Of a stretch of 64,000 nucleotides of DNA, positions 43,398 to 53,144 are shown piece after piece (position 1 is the first letter of the stretch; the number at the start of each line of letters is the position of its first letter). The position numbers and the translations under genes were made by a program. The stretch covers positions 12,584,703 through 12,648,702 of the forward strand of contig OZ024790.1 in NCBI GenBank assembly GCA_964017065.1, in the 5' to 3' direction. The notes below the pieces were generated by a model. That model ran no database searches, was not told the origin of the DNA, and saw only the letters and a program-made list of their open reading frames with translations. This DNA is from Haliclona indistincta (Eukaryota; Porifera; Demospongiae; Haplosclerida; Chalinidae).

Positions 43398-45161
43398 TTG
43401 CTGGCTTCACGCCATACTTGGTCAGTGCTGCACCAAGGGAAGGAGTGACATCACAGCTGTTTAATGGAACGTACACTACACCAGCTGACTTGCTCAATCT
43501 GGCTACCTTCTCATGCTCTGGAGTACCAACAGGTACAATGGAAAGATTTTCAAAATACCATAGATCGCAAGGCTGAACCCATGACCAGAAAGTTTCAAGC
43601 CATTGTGAAGAATATTTCCTCGATGAAAAATCTCTAAGGAGACGAGCAACATCTTCTACCCTTAGAGACCGAAGCTGTGTACATCTGTGAGTACACATTC
43701 TCTCAAACTGATCATGAAGGAAGTTTGGAGGGTCGACAAGCAAGCCCCAAGAATGAGGCAAAAGTGTGCTGGGAACTTGCTTACTGCACAAATAATTTCG
43801 ATTGCGTTTGCTTCGAGAAAGCGTAGAAAATGTGTCAAACTCACCATTGACCAGTGGAAGGAGCTCTAGTCCAATCATATCACAACATTCATTGTCTTTG
43901 AGACAATATCTGAGTAATTCAAGCTTCTCGCTATTTGTTAAACTTTGATAAGCTCTTTTATTATCTTTCAGTGTTTGCCTGACCAATGGAGGATTTATTG
44001 TTTTGACTGACTCTAAATGGTTCGACAGGGCACTCCATACCACTTGACTAACACTAGTCACCTTTACTTTGCATTGGAGCAAAATTGTTTTCACTACAGT
44101 GGAAATATCTTCATCACGAGGTATGAATACTGCATCCTGTACTCTAATCCAACAGCCATCATTTATTGTAGAGTACACAACCTTGTGTTGAAACAACTTG
44201 AGAAAAAATGGCTGAAGGAATCCACTCCATTCTACACTATCCTTGATTTCATCTGCATCCGGCCAAGCCATGTATATCTCATCAGGAGTAGCTACTTTCA
44301 ATTCTATTATCTTGACAATCAAATAAACGTAGCAAGATGGCAGGCAATACTCTACAAGCAGTTTGTTCCATTTTGCTTGTGGGTCATTCTGCCTTTCTTC
44401 TGCCGGCCATTTGAGAGACCTTCGATTGTCGCTAAGGGCAAATGTTCCATTAACATGAACTGGAATTGGAGCAGTGGTTTCACAAGGCATTGGAAGAAAG
44501 CAAAACAGGCGCCCAGCTCTATTGGAGAAATTGGATGCTACCTCAATAGCTGTCCCGACCCAAGGCAAGACACGCTGTCTGGCTGCCTCATTTATGACTT
44601 GTGGCTCAGTGCTACCAACTTGCTGAGCTACAAGCCAGTGATGGTTGGATGTATCAGTAGTTGCATCATTGACTACAACACTAAAGCTACTAACGTCTGA
44701 AACTATTTCCAAGACATTGTACAGAGACTCACTATTAAAGATTGCACGAACCTTGTCTATAAAAGTTATTTGGGCCTCAGAGGTTAGAATCACTTCAAAA
44801 ACTTGATCTTCTTGTAAACCATCATGCAAAAATGAGAGGCTAACTTTTTTTACAGAGTTAAGAAAGAGAAGGAGGTACTTAGCTTCATATCTGAGTGATG
44901 CTATCAAGGGTAGGAGTGCTTGTGGATTATAGCATGTATTAGATAACTTAGATCCACATTTTCGAAGAGGCAGACGGAACAAAGTTGCCGGAAAATTTTT
45001 TAACCCACTCCTAAATCCACAAATTCCATTTAAGGAATCAAGTACATCAGCATTTCGATGAAGATTAGTCAAGCTGAATCTTTTTCCAGAATTTCCTTTC
45101 CATATACGTTCTTGTGGGTCAAGATACACACAGTATCGACCACTAATTATCATCGGTAAAT
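43303..45161 (-). CDS. Sacsin-like copy 1, upstream open segment of exon 3
   Basis: This segment encodes the rest of SIRPT repeat 1 (DLPMIISGRYCVYLDPQERIW, corresponding to DLPsvlSG..l.mfDPH in sacsins, and HVNGTFALSDNRRSLKWP). It ends 95 bases after the next frame opens (overlap 43,303-43,397), which locates the frameshift. The acceptor ctttcag at 45,162 joins it to exon 2 to complete an Asp codon. Confidence 0.8.
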
Positions 45162-46114
45162 CTGAAAGACAAATTATGACATAATATACTTGTACAATAA
45201 CATGAAGGGGATCAAAATGCACTAGTGTAGAGTAATTGATTAATAATTGACCATCGTATATAATCGGTCGCTATATTTTTCAGACCAATCAAATGGCAGC
45301 CTATAAACAAGAGAGCGACGACACTATACGTACTAATACATCGCCCGTACTTTGTCAGATGTGAGTTCGGAGGTGCAGACTAACACTGTCGTGTACAAAT
45401 TGCTAACACGCACTGCTATGACTAGGTAGCTTCAGAGACTAACACCAATGGCAGCAGCATGTGAGTTGCACTTAAACCATATACTAACGTATTATGAAAA
45501 CAATAGTCTTCATTTGTGCTACTTATGTAATTCTAAAGACTGTAGCAACTGTGGTAGAAGCATTTTAAAGAATAATCATTAATTTTTTCACAGCAGTTGT
45601 CGAGCAGTATTTATGGCTTGTGATGAAGAAATTTCGAAGGGATTTCATTTTCGAAGATAAGACCGACCTTGATAATTAATACTGAGTTAACTACACAGCC
45701 TACACTGCTATTCAGTTACACCTTAAATTTTCAGTGAAATGCGGCTTGAGCTGGCGAGCTGCCTGATCTTTCATGAGCTACGTATCAGCACAGATTCTGA
45801 TCGTCAACTACTGTCACTGTTGTAGTGTAGCCAGTAACGGCATTTTTGTCGCGTGTTTCTCCTCAGTAGCTTCCAAGAAGTCTTTTAAACATGATACAAA
45901 TGACTTGTCGAAGATACTGCATAAATACTTACAGTAGACCCTCGCTAATCCGAACACCTTGGTACCCGCTACTGTTCTGATTGAATCGCATTATGTACCG
46001 AGAAGCCCCGACCGGAAGTCACGTGCGCGAGCCGCCTTCGGCGGCTTATATTATCTACGCGCGCGCACGTATAGAAGCACTATAAAGGCTTGTTTGGTGG
46101 ATTGAACAGCCAAC

Positions 46115-46197
46115 AGGTTTCGGTGGCTCAGCGGTTTAGTGCGTGGTTTGTAGTGCATACGCTCCGGGTTCGATTACCAATCATGGTGTCTTTTTTT
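46115..46197 (+). ncRNA. tRNA-like Pol III transcription unit
   Basis: A-box tggctcagcgg (46,124-46,134) and B-box ggttcgattacc (46,167-46,178) have the normal tRNA spacing, and a run of seven T ends the unit. I could not fold a complete acceptor stem or confirm an anticodon, so this is a tRNA pseudogene or the head of a SINE rather than a working tRNA. Confidence 0.6.
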
Positions 46198-46248
46198 ATT
46201 ATTTTTTTCTCTACAAAAACTAAGTTTTTTTGTCCATTTACAACGCTC

Positions 46249-46402
46249 TAGACGATCTTTAGCAAGGGCAGAAGGCCCGCTTTAGGACGACCTTCTCGAC
46301 GATCCTTAGGCTTACCAAGGGCCGAAGGCCCGGGTTAGGACACCCTCCAGAAGATCCTTAGGCTTACCAAGGGCCGAAGGCCCGGGTTAGGACACCCTCC
46401 CG
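46249..46402. repeat. 52-bp tandem repeat, about 2.7 copies
   Basis: The phrase gatccttaggcttaccaagg recurs with a 52-bp period together with gccgaaggcccgggttagga; the first copy is more diverged. It sits directly downstream of the tRNA-like unit. Confidence 0.8.
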
Positions 46403-46425
46403 ACTTTGCACAGTTAGGAGAAGGT

Positions 46426-46460
46426 TTTTAGGGTTTAGGGTTTAGGGTTTGGGTTTAGGA
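46426..46460. repeat. TTTAGGG-type telomere-like repeats
   Basis: About four to five units of tttaggg, the last ones degenerate (tttggg, tttagga). Animal telomeres use TTAGGG, so the plant-type heptamer is unusual. It is internal to a transposable element. Confidence 0.7.
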
Positions 46461-48279
46461 TTTAGTTGTTAGGCTAATGTTTCCTAGTGTGTGCTCAGAC
46501 TAGAGTCCATATTTATCACGTGATTGCCATGGCAACCAATCGGGGCTTCTCGGTACATAATGCCGTTCGTTCTGATTATCGGACTAGCAAAAACATGTAG
46601 ATGATACAGATAGCTAACAATGCTAATTATATTCATGTACATGTAATGAGATTCACAATCCTATAATGTTATTCACAATCAAATTTCCCCATTCCGACTA
46701 GCGAGGGTACGGATTAGGATTAGTGAGGGTTCACTGTACTGCCAATTTTACATGTGAGAAATAAAATTTTCAACATGTTCAATCTTCATGGGATGACACC
46801 CTCAAAAATTAAATCCCTTGAAAATTAAACATTTCTCATTCGAAAATTTCTGCGTCTATACAGTGGTTTTTATGTATTGTGGGTGATAATACCCTCGTGA
46901 AGCGCTCGAGTAACTCCATGTTGCAGATGCTTGTGCTGTATAGAACTTATTGAATGTCTCGTAATTATAATGCTCATGAAAATACAGAGATCAGAGCTGG
47001 TACAAGGTTTTGATGTTACCCATAAAGTAACAATAACTAGAGTTCAGTGAACACATACCCTGGGCGCTGCAGCACATATCTAATTATATGTGTTCGCTCA
47101 GTCTCACAATTGTGGCACACTTACTTACCGGAATGTCTAATCGGCGTTGTTGCTAATAGGAATACACGGCCATAGCACGCGACAGAAGACTTTCTTGACT
47201 TCGCAGGTGTCTTTCAAAGAATAAGCGACCAAGCTGTTGAGAGCTATTTTATGACGATCTTCGAGCAGTAAGGCAGTAAACAGCCTCATTTTTTATACAC
47301 ACACACACACACACATATATATATAAACATACAGACGAACCCAAACACTTAACCTTTCGGCGCCTATGGGCCCATGGTAATTACTGCCAATAATTAATTT
47401 TATGTGCGCATGAATGAATTTAACGGAAGATTTCAAAATCATTTACACAGCACATGTAGCATAGTGGATGGTTGAGGCTGTAAAGGGTTATTGTTGGTAG
47501 AACAAACTGCTCTATTGAGACCCAATCACAATAAAACATACAAGTGCACTGAAAACACGTTTGATTTTGTCTATGAATGCAATCCCAAAGTGGTCACTGG
47601 ATTTTTTGAGCAAGAGCCTTAGTATGAAGCTAATATAATCCCATACACATGTCTCTGAATGTACTTGTATCTATTGTCTTACCAGTGATGTGATAGACTG
47701 AATTAAATCCAATGCCAAACCTTCCCACTTTGAATGGATCATCAGCTTTTCCACTTTGCTGCAGATTCTTGATACCCTCCCAGTCATTCCCAGTGAAGAC
47801 AGCATCATTGTATGCGAGAAGAGCTGGTCCACGATAGTGTTCGAGAAGATCCTGAGAGTGAGGCTCCACAAGGTGAGATGAGAGAGTGGGGAGGTTACGG
47901 TGGTCTAGAACGAACTTGACTTCTGTTGCTCCAGCATCATCTGCATTCTGTATCATCTCCTGTACAGTAGTATTGACATGCTTAGTGGATAAATGTAGTT
48001 GGGAAAGTGTTCATACATAAATTCATGTACTGCTAAACATCAAGGCACGTTTGCTTGAAACAGCGCAGTAGCATTGGTGACACACAAAGAATAAAGCACC
48101 AAGGTGCAGATGCCTCGGTGCAGTAGCATGTATGCTAGCCTGCAATTAGCAGATGCATATGACAGCACGTATGCATGCAGTAGATCAATGGAAGCATCAA
48201 ACAGTTCCATGGAAGCACGCAATGTGCACTGAAGCTGCAGTAGAAGTGACCAGCAGATCCATGGAACATTCAGGCAAGC

Positions 48280-48515
48280 AGCAGATCATAGCAACAGTGC
48301 TATGGAAGCGCAGGCTATAGTGGCAGCTATCCAGCAGCAGCAGATCATAGCAACAGTGCCATGGAAGCACAGGCTAGTGGCAGCTATCCAGCAGCAGCAG
48401 ATCATAGCAACAGTGCTATGGAAGCACAGGCTAGTGACAGCTATCCAGCAGCAGCAGATCATATAGCAACAGTGCTATGGAAGTGCAGGCTAGTAGCAGC
48501 TATCCAGCAACTGTA
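48280..48515. repeat. 57-bp tandem repeat in sacsin copy 1 intron 1
   Basis: Four copies of a unit containing gcagatcatagcaacagtgc and tatggaagcacaggctagtg (starts at about 48,281, 48,340, 48,397 and 48,454; spacing 59, 57, 57). Decayed copies precede it back to about 48,180. The unit is absent from the equivalent intron of copy 2. Confidence 0.85.
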
Positions 48516-48952
48516 CAAGCTGTTGTACAAAAGTTGTATTGAAGCCAAACAGAATAATGCTCAAGTGTAGCTGGGCGTGACTGTAACTGCTCTGCTCGCT
48601 CTGGCTCACCTGTCGAGCAGCTAAGTGAACTCAAAAACGCTTTCGCTCGCTAGTTTCACTGCTGCCAATGGAGTCGCGAGCTGTACTATCACAGATCAAG
48701 CCTTCAAGTTGCACTGTAGCCATCTGTAGACAGTTTTGTCTATGAAGTAGGCCCGAGAGCTCAAGACGGCTGTTTAGGTTAGCAAATCACGCCATAACTT
48801 CAAAACAAAGGCTTTAATAACAAATCTGTCAAATTTGATTTTCATAAACTATCGAGATCTACCTGTATTGCAAGTTTCAGTGCTTAGTAGCAAGCGGTTG
48901 CTGAGATACGCATTGCGAACACACACACACACAAACGAACAGACTACTGTAT

Positions 48953-48982
48953 GCCTCGTGGCTCCGCCCACACCTCGGCATA
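48953..48982. repeat. Hairpin motif, copy in sacsin intron
   Basis: tatgcctcgtggctccgccc then acacctcggcataa, preceded by cagactactg as at 16,660. The A/C-rich acacacacac stretch just upstream and the sequence back to about 48,570 may belong to the same repeat. Confidence 0.6.
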
Positions 48983-49855
48983 ATGATTAGTGCGGACAGC
49001 AATCCCAGCATCAATGCACATCCCAGCATGGTTATTGGTTTGTGTATTCACAATAAATCCCTCATTAGCATATTCTAAGCTGTACATCATGACAGTACTA
49101 TGCACTACAATTATAGTGTGCAGGCTTTAACGATTGTCTCACGCTAAACCTCCTATTTATTGCAGTATCATAATGAATACGACTATTTTTTTAATAACAG
49201 CTTCATATTTGGTTAGCTGAGATAAGCCTATGCGCTAAATAAACAACTGCCTATACTAATGTATAGATAGTGTGTGTACTTGTAGTATGGTACGGTACGC
49301 TATATGTGCCAAATATGGACAATGTGTAGACAACATTCTTCTTGATGTAAGGAATCTTTATGGGCGCTGTGATTAAGAACTAGTCACTACATCCAAAGGA
49401 ACTTGCCAGCTGTATAGACTAATAAGATAACTTGACGAACTACCGAGAAACACTGATTCACGGAGCATGCACGTCACGTGGTTGTATTCAAACCTTGAAT
49501 ATCTGTCCGTCGGGATATTTATCCAGAATTCCCTTGATGGTGACGGACAGAGGAGGACGTATTTGTCCGAAATCTTCGCCTTCGACAGCCATAACAACGG
49601 TAGGAAGGCGATAAAACAAACTGGTACATATATACGACACTCGCTATCGTGTCTAAAGCATCAGGCAAATCCACATGCAACGTGTGTGCGGGGTTGATTC
49701 GTCTGGGAACCAGACCAGAGACGAGTTGCTTTTGTACACAGATCAACAATAGTATAATGTAGATTTACATGACTACAAATCAAACAGGTGTATCATACTG
49801 CAATACAATGTTACAGAAAATAACTAATAGTTTAACAAAAATAGACGTTATCAAT

Positions 49856-50215
49856 TCAAAACACATTCCTGATAATATTAATGACTTTTTCTGCATCTCT
49901 TGCCATTTCATCAGCTTCATCAGCAGTGTACACATCCACAGGAGCTCTTGGCTCAGCATGACGATTTGGATACCGTGTCACTGTGTCTAAGTATTCTTTC
50001 TCAATTTTGCTTGCGATAGAGTGTAAAGAGCCATAATCGCTCACTTGCGTCAACATTGCATCAGCAGGACCACAAAGAGAATGGTGATGTAAGTATGAAG
50101 GATTGATCCCTACAAGTCTGTACATACCAGCTTTGAGTGACTTCTCAACCACTTGATGAGCCATAAAGCAAATGTTACAAGCTAATTGAGGTACTACATG
50201 ATAAGTGTTACACAA
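49856..50215 (-). pseudogene. Third sacsin-type HEPN domain fragment
   Basis: About 105 residues align with the HEPN C-termini of both neighbouring sacsin copies (ICFMAHQVVEKSLKAGMYRL against LCFLAHQVVEKALKACTYQL; APVDVYTADEADEMA against APVDVYTAVEAKECA), but are clearly more diverged than the two copies are from each other. It keeps an R-x4-H motif (RYPNRH). It lies between exon 1 of copy 1 and the 3' end of copy 2, same strand. No J domain or ATPase is attached; a possible short upstream exon at 50,345-50,287 (MDLEDIAQGACEQINEPFSQ) does not join in a clear phase. It is a remnant of an older sacsin paralogue or a small HEPN gene. Confidence 0.65.
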
Positions 50216-50531
50216 CTTACCTCACAACCCTATATCAGAAGACTCGTCCGTGAAATTTTGTTGATCAAACAAAATTCAAAGGGTACCTGAGAAAATGGTT
50301 CGTTGATCTGCTCACATGCACCTTGTGCAATATCTTCTAAGTCCATGCAAGATAACCTAGTAAAGTAATACAACTGATATACATTCTCTAACTTATGTAC
50401 ACAGGCACTTTTCCACGACTTTGCAGTTACAGTGTCACAGGTAAACTATATAGTGTCTGTGCCTCACACAAACAATCCCACATGTACTTCTGCAGTGATT
50501 GTGAGAAACTCTCTGTAGCCTTTGCCTTCAT

Positions 50532-50600
50532 CCTCTACAAGCTGTATCTACACACTAATGACATTATAATAGACCCCGATAGTATAGAGTGATTATCAAT
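50532..50600 (+). pseudogene. Duplicated 3' tail of CFAP57
   Basis: cctctacaagctgtatctacacactaatgac matches the end of CFAP57 exon 18 at 35,441-35,471 including its stop codon, and the following 3' flank (cattataatagac.ccgatagta, atcaatacataaacagtt) matches 35,472-35,570 with small gaps. This marks the left border of the second tandem unit. Confidence 0.8.
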
Positions 50601-50698
50601 ACATAAACAGTTGTGTCAAATATAAACACTTTTGTAGACAATCAAGTAAAATGACAGTGTAGCTGTGAGCATAATTATGTGTGATGGTTAGCTAATCT

Positions 50699-52832
50699 CT
50701 AAAAGTTACATACACTCATCAAATTTTGTACAATCTTCAGTGCTGTTTCTGCAGCATCAGCACATTCCTTTGCTTCCACCGCGTTGTAGACGTCCACAGG
50801 TGCTGTAGGAGACTGGTGGGCATCAGGATATTGTGACTTGAGATAATGGTGGTCTAAACTAGACGCGATCTTGCAAAGGTTTTCAGTTTGACTTGAGCAT
50901 TTGTAGGAGTGAATGGCATCAGCAAGGAAGACTAGCTGATGTTGCTGTAAGCAGGATTGGTCCAGTCCAAATAACTGATAAGTGCAGGCTTTGAGGGCTT
51001 TCTCAACTACTTGATGAGCAAGAAAGCACAGTGTGCTGGCAGTCTTGGTTTCATTTAGCACGCTACGCTTCAAAACTTGCAGTGAACAGCAATCTGCTTC
51101 AGCTTGCCTCAGCCAGCGCTTGGCTTCAACATTGTCCGGTGCTGGTTGAGTGTAACTTGGTCTTTTTCTTTTTGACCGTGATCTTCTTTTTCGTCTTCTG
51201 TACATATTCCTTGCAGTTTCATTCCATGCTCGGTAGTTAAACCATTGAGAACTGGTATGTGATGGCTTACTCTCGGTCTCTGGGTCATCCAACTTGAGCC
51301 CAGCCTTTAAATTGTCAATTTGCTTCATCAAATACTTGAATGCATCATCATAAATATCTGCATCTTCAGGTTCAGCCTTGTCAGGATGGTATTTAAAATA
51401 AAGCCGTTTCAAAGCCTTATTTCGACTTTCTTTGGGAAGATTCTGAACAGTTGTTAGATCTTTATAAATACTCCTCTTCAATTCCAGTAGCTTCTCATTC
51501 TTAGACAGTGGCTTCTTCGTTCTTGTACTTTTAGTAGAGGCAGACCTTCGACCAGTATAAAGCACCAATCCTTTGCTACTAGTAGCTTGAACTCGTCGCT
51601 CCACATGTTCCTCTGCATCATATATCAGCTTATAAAGATCAAGTGCCGAAACTTCCTTCCAATCTTCTTCATTTTCACCAAATTTTATTTTGTAGAATGT
51701 GTGGAGGTACTCTGTAGGCTTACCTGGCAGCATGGGATGTAGTACAATAGCATATATGAAGTGGTCTTCTTTGTATTCATAGCCGACCCATTCTTGAGCA
51801 CGGAAAATGTTGTTGATATCTTGATGACAGTCACAACGTTGGAGTGGTTGGCCTATTTTTGGAACATCAAACGGCGTGTCAATGTCACCTAAATTGACTG
51901 AAAATTTTGAAGCAAAATATTCCAAATCTCTGTCGGATTTGATTTGTAGTAATTCAGAAAGCCATGAACGAAATAAGAGGCAATCTTCTGGACTGAAATT
52001 ACCAACCTTTGCTGCCTCAATGCATAGGCAATGTGACAATTCACTCCAAAACTTATAAGTGATATGTCTATCAACAGACTCCATGGAGTCGACGCTGAGA
52101 CAGTAAGAGCCAAGTTGTGTTTGGCTAAGAAGGAAAGGAACAGGTCTTCTCCCAAGACAAGATGGAGGCGAGTCAAGGGTGAGAAATATATCAGCACGAA
52201 GAGACGAAACAGTCTGAACTTCAACTTGTTCAATAATAGCAGCTATGCTACTAGCAATTGCTTCTCTCAGCTCTGGTTCAAGTAAACCCACATTAATTTG
52301 GGAAAGAACAAGTTTGATCTCCTTGTGAAATTCAATCATATGTGACAGCTGCTCGCACAGGTCTGATCGTGTTTCACATATTTTGACATCTTCTGTATTG
52401 ATTTCTGAAACACAAACAGATATGCGTTTTGGTCTTAACCTTTCAGGAAGTGAAAGACATACAGTCACTTCTAATTTCAAATCTAGTAGTCTACCTGAAC
52501 ATTCACTAGATGTATCAGGTGGTAATACAAACATCTTGTAGGAAGAAGAACTAAAGTCTAGTGCGTCACCGTACCTTTGTGAATCATCCACCAAGAGATG
52601 GGTGGATTTGACAAGGGTTAGCTCTTTGCAAGAAAGATACATCTCGGTGAGTGCATCTCGTTGCTTACAGTCATTATCACTGATTTTCATGATTTTCAGA
52701 ATGGCTGTTCTCACTTTAAGTAGCTGATTGTGCTGAATCTTGTGACCCCCAATCTGATGATGGATACATAGCAGTATATATTCAATGTGCTTAATTCCTA
52801 TCAATTGAGTGACTCCAATTTTTTCCAAAGCT
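50699..52832 (-). CDS. Sacsin-like copy 2, downstream open segment: linker, J domain, HEPN
   Basis: A 709-codon open frame starting at an internal Met (MEKIGVTQLIG) just past the MITE. It contains the J domain (LSKNEKLLELKRSIYKDL...; YHPDKAEPEDAD) and HEPN (RWLRQAEADC; AHQVVEKALKACTYQLFG; SQYPDAHQSPTAP). If transcribed on its own it would be a J-HEPN protein, but no promoter evidence supports that. Confidence 0.8.
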
Positions 52833-53144
52833 CAGGCGCGTATGCACGATAGGTTTCCAGGGTTTCCGGAAACCCCCCTTGTAGCCCCACTAATTAGTAT
52901 TCATAGTAAATTAGCTAGCTAAACCACGTGCCCTTATCTGAAGCAGCTGGTTTATATGAGCTATTAGGCTAAGCAGTCAGCCAGAACAGCTAGCCAAGTG
53001 CGCAGCAAGTATAATTTTATACGCGTACATATCATACGATCACGTGTAATCTATGAAGCTCATGAATATTAATTAGCAAAATTTTTCGCGCGCTCCGCGC
53101 GCGATTTCGAAACCTCCCTTTTATATTTCCTGGCTACGCCACTG
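52833..53144. mobile_element. 312-bp hAT-type MITE inserted in sacsin copy 2
   Basis: It starts caggcgcgtatg and ends ctacgccactg, with the internal catgaatattaattagcaaaattttt block shared with the 311-bp MITE at 1,042-1,352. Comparison with copy 1 (37,746-37,770) shows a clean insertion in which aagct is present on both sides; the expected 8-bp hAT duplication may have decayed to these 5 bp. It introduces stops in all relevant frames. Confidence 0.9.

Larger units (their letters stand above)
45989..46562. mobile_element. Nested inverted-repeat element with tRNA-like and satellite-like modules
   Basis: Exact terminal inverted repeats cattatgtaccgagaagcccc / ggggcttctcggtacataatg. Contents in order: a G+C-rich segment, a TATA-like tataaagg (46,081), a tRNA-like A/B-box unit, a 52-bp tandem repeat, TTTAGGG-type repeats, and an RFX-like palindrome (attgccatggcaac, 46,523-46,536). 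It has no ORF. Confidence 0.75.
45932..46736. mobile_element. Pogo/Tigger-like non-autonomous element (805 bp)
   Basis: The left end cagtagaccctcgctaatcc and right end attagtgagggttcactg are terminal inverted repeats of the pogo type, with TA immediately outside each end. A second inverted-repeat unit (45,989-46,562) is inserted inside. It lies in the intron between exons 2 and 3 of sacsin-like copy 1 and is missing at the equivalent site of copy 2, so it arrived after the duplication. Confidence 0.8.
35610..49592 (-). pseudogene. Sacsin-like gene, copy 1 (ATPase-ATPase-J-HEPN), one frameshift
   Basis: Three exons: exon 1 49,592-49,494 (33 codons, MAVEGEDFGQ...PDGQIFK), exon 2 47,959-47,683, exon 3 45,161-35,610. 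Exon 1 supplies the FGQ...L...I..IL..YPDG start of a SIRPT repeat; exon 2 has the Hsp90-like ATPase motifs [12 protein letters not shown] and [15 protein letters not shown] second SIRPT in exon 3 has KELIQNADDAKAT and GQFGIGFNVVYHIT. Near the C-terminus a J domain contains YHPDKAEPE, then a HEPN domain. Human sacsin has a UBL, three SIRPTs, J and HEPN; here the UBL and one SIRPT are absent. At about 43,381-43,393 copy 1 has 10 bases where copy 2 has 6, shifting the frame; without these 4 bases the exons total 3,308 codons. Everything else is open, so the lesion is recent, a sequencing or assembly error, or bypassed. Confidence 0.85.

Noticed and set aside
43378..43400. A possible 20-nt GT-AG mini-intron (16 nt in copy 2) at the copy 1 frameshift
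   Set aside because: Removing gtgaat...acag would equalise both copies, but 16-20 nt is below any usual spliceosomal intron size and copy 2 reads through without it. A frameshift is the simpler explanation.
46115..46197. A functional tRNA gene
   Set aside because: A and B boxes are good but no complete acceptor stem or clear anticodon arm can be folded, and it is inside a transposable element.
48361..48570. ORF with MEAQASGSYPAAADH repeats
   Set aside because: Product of the 57-bp tandem repeat in an intron; no splice or promoter support.
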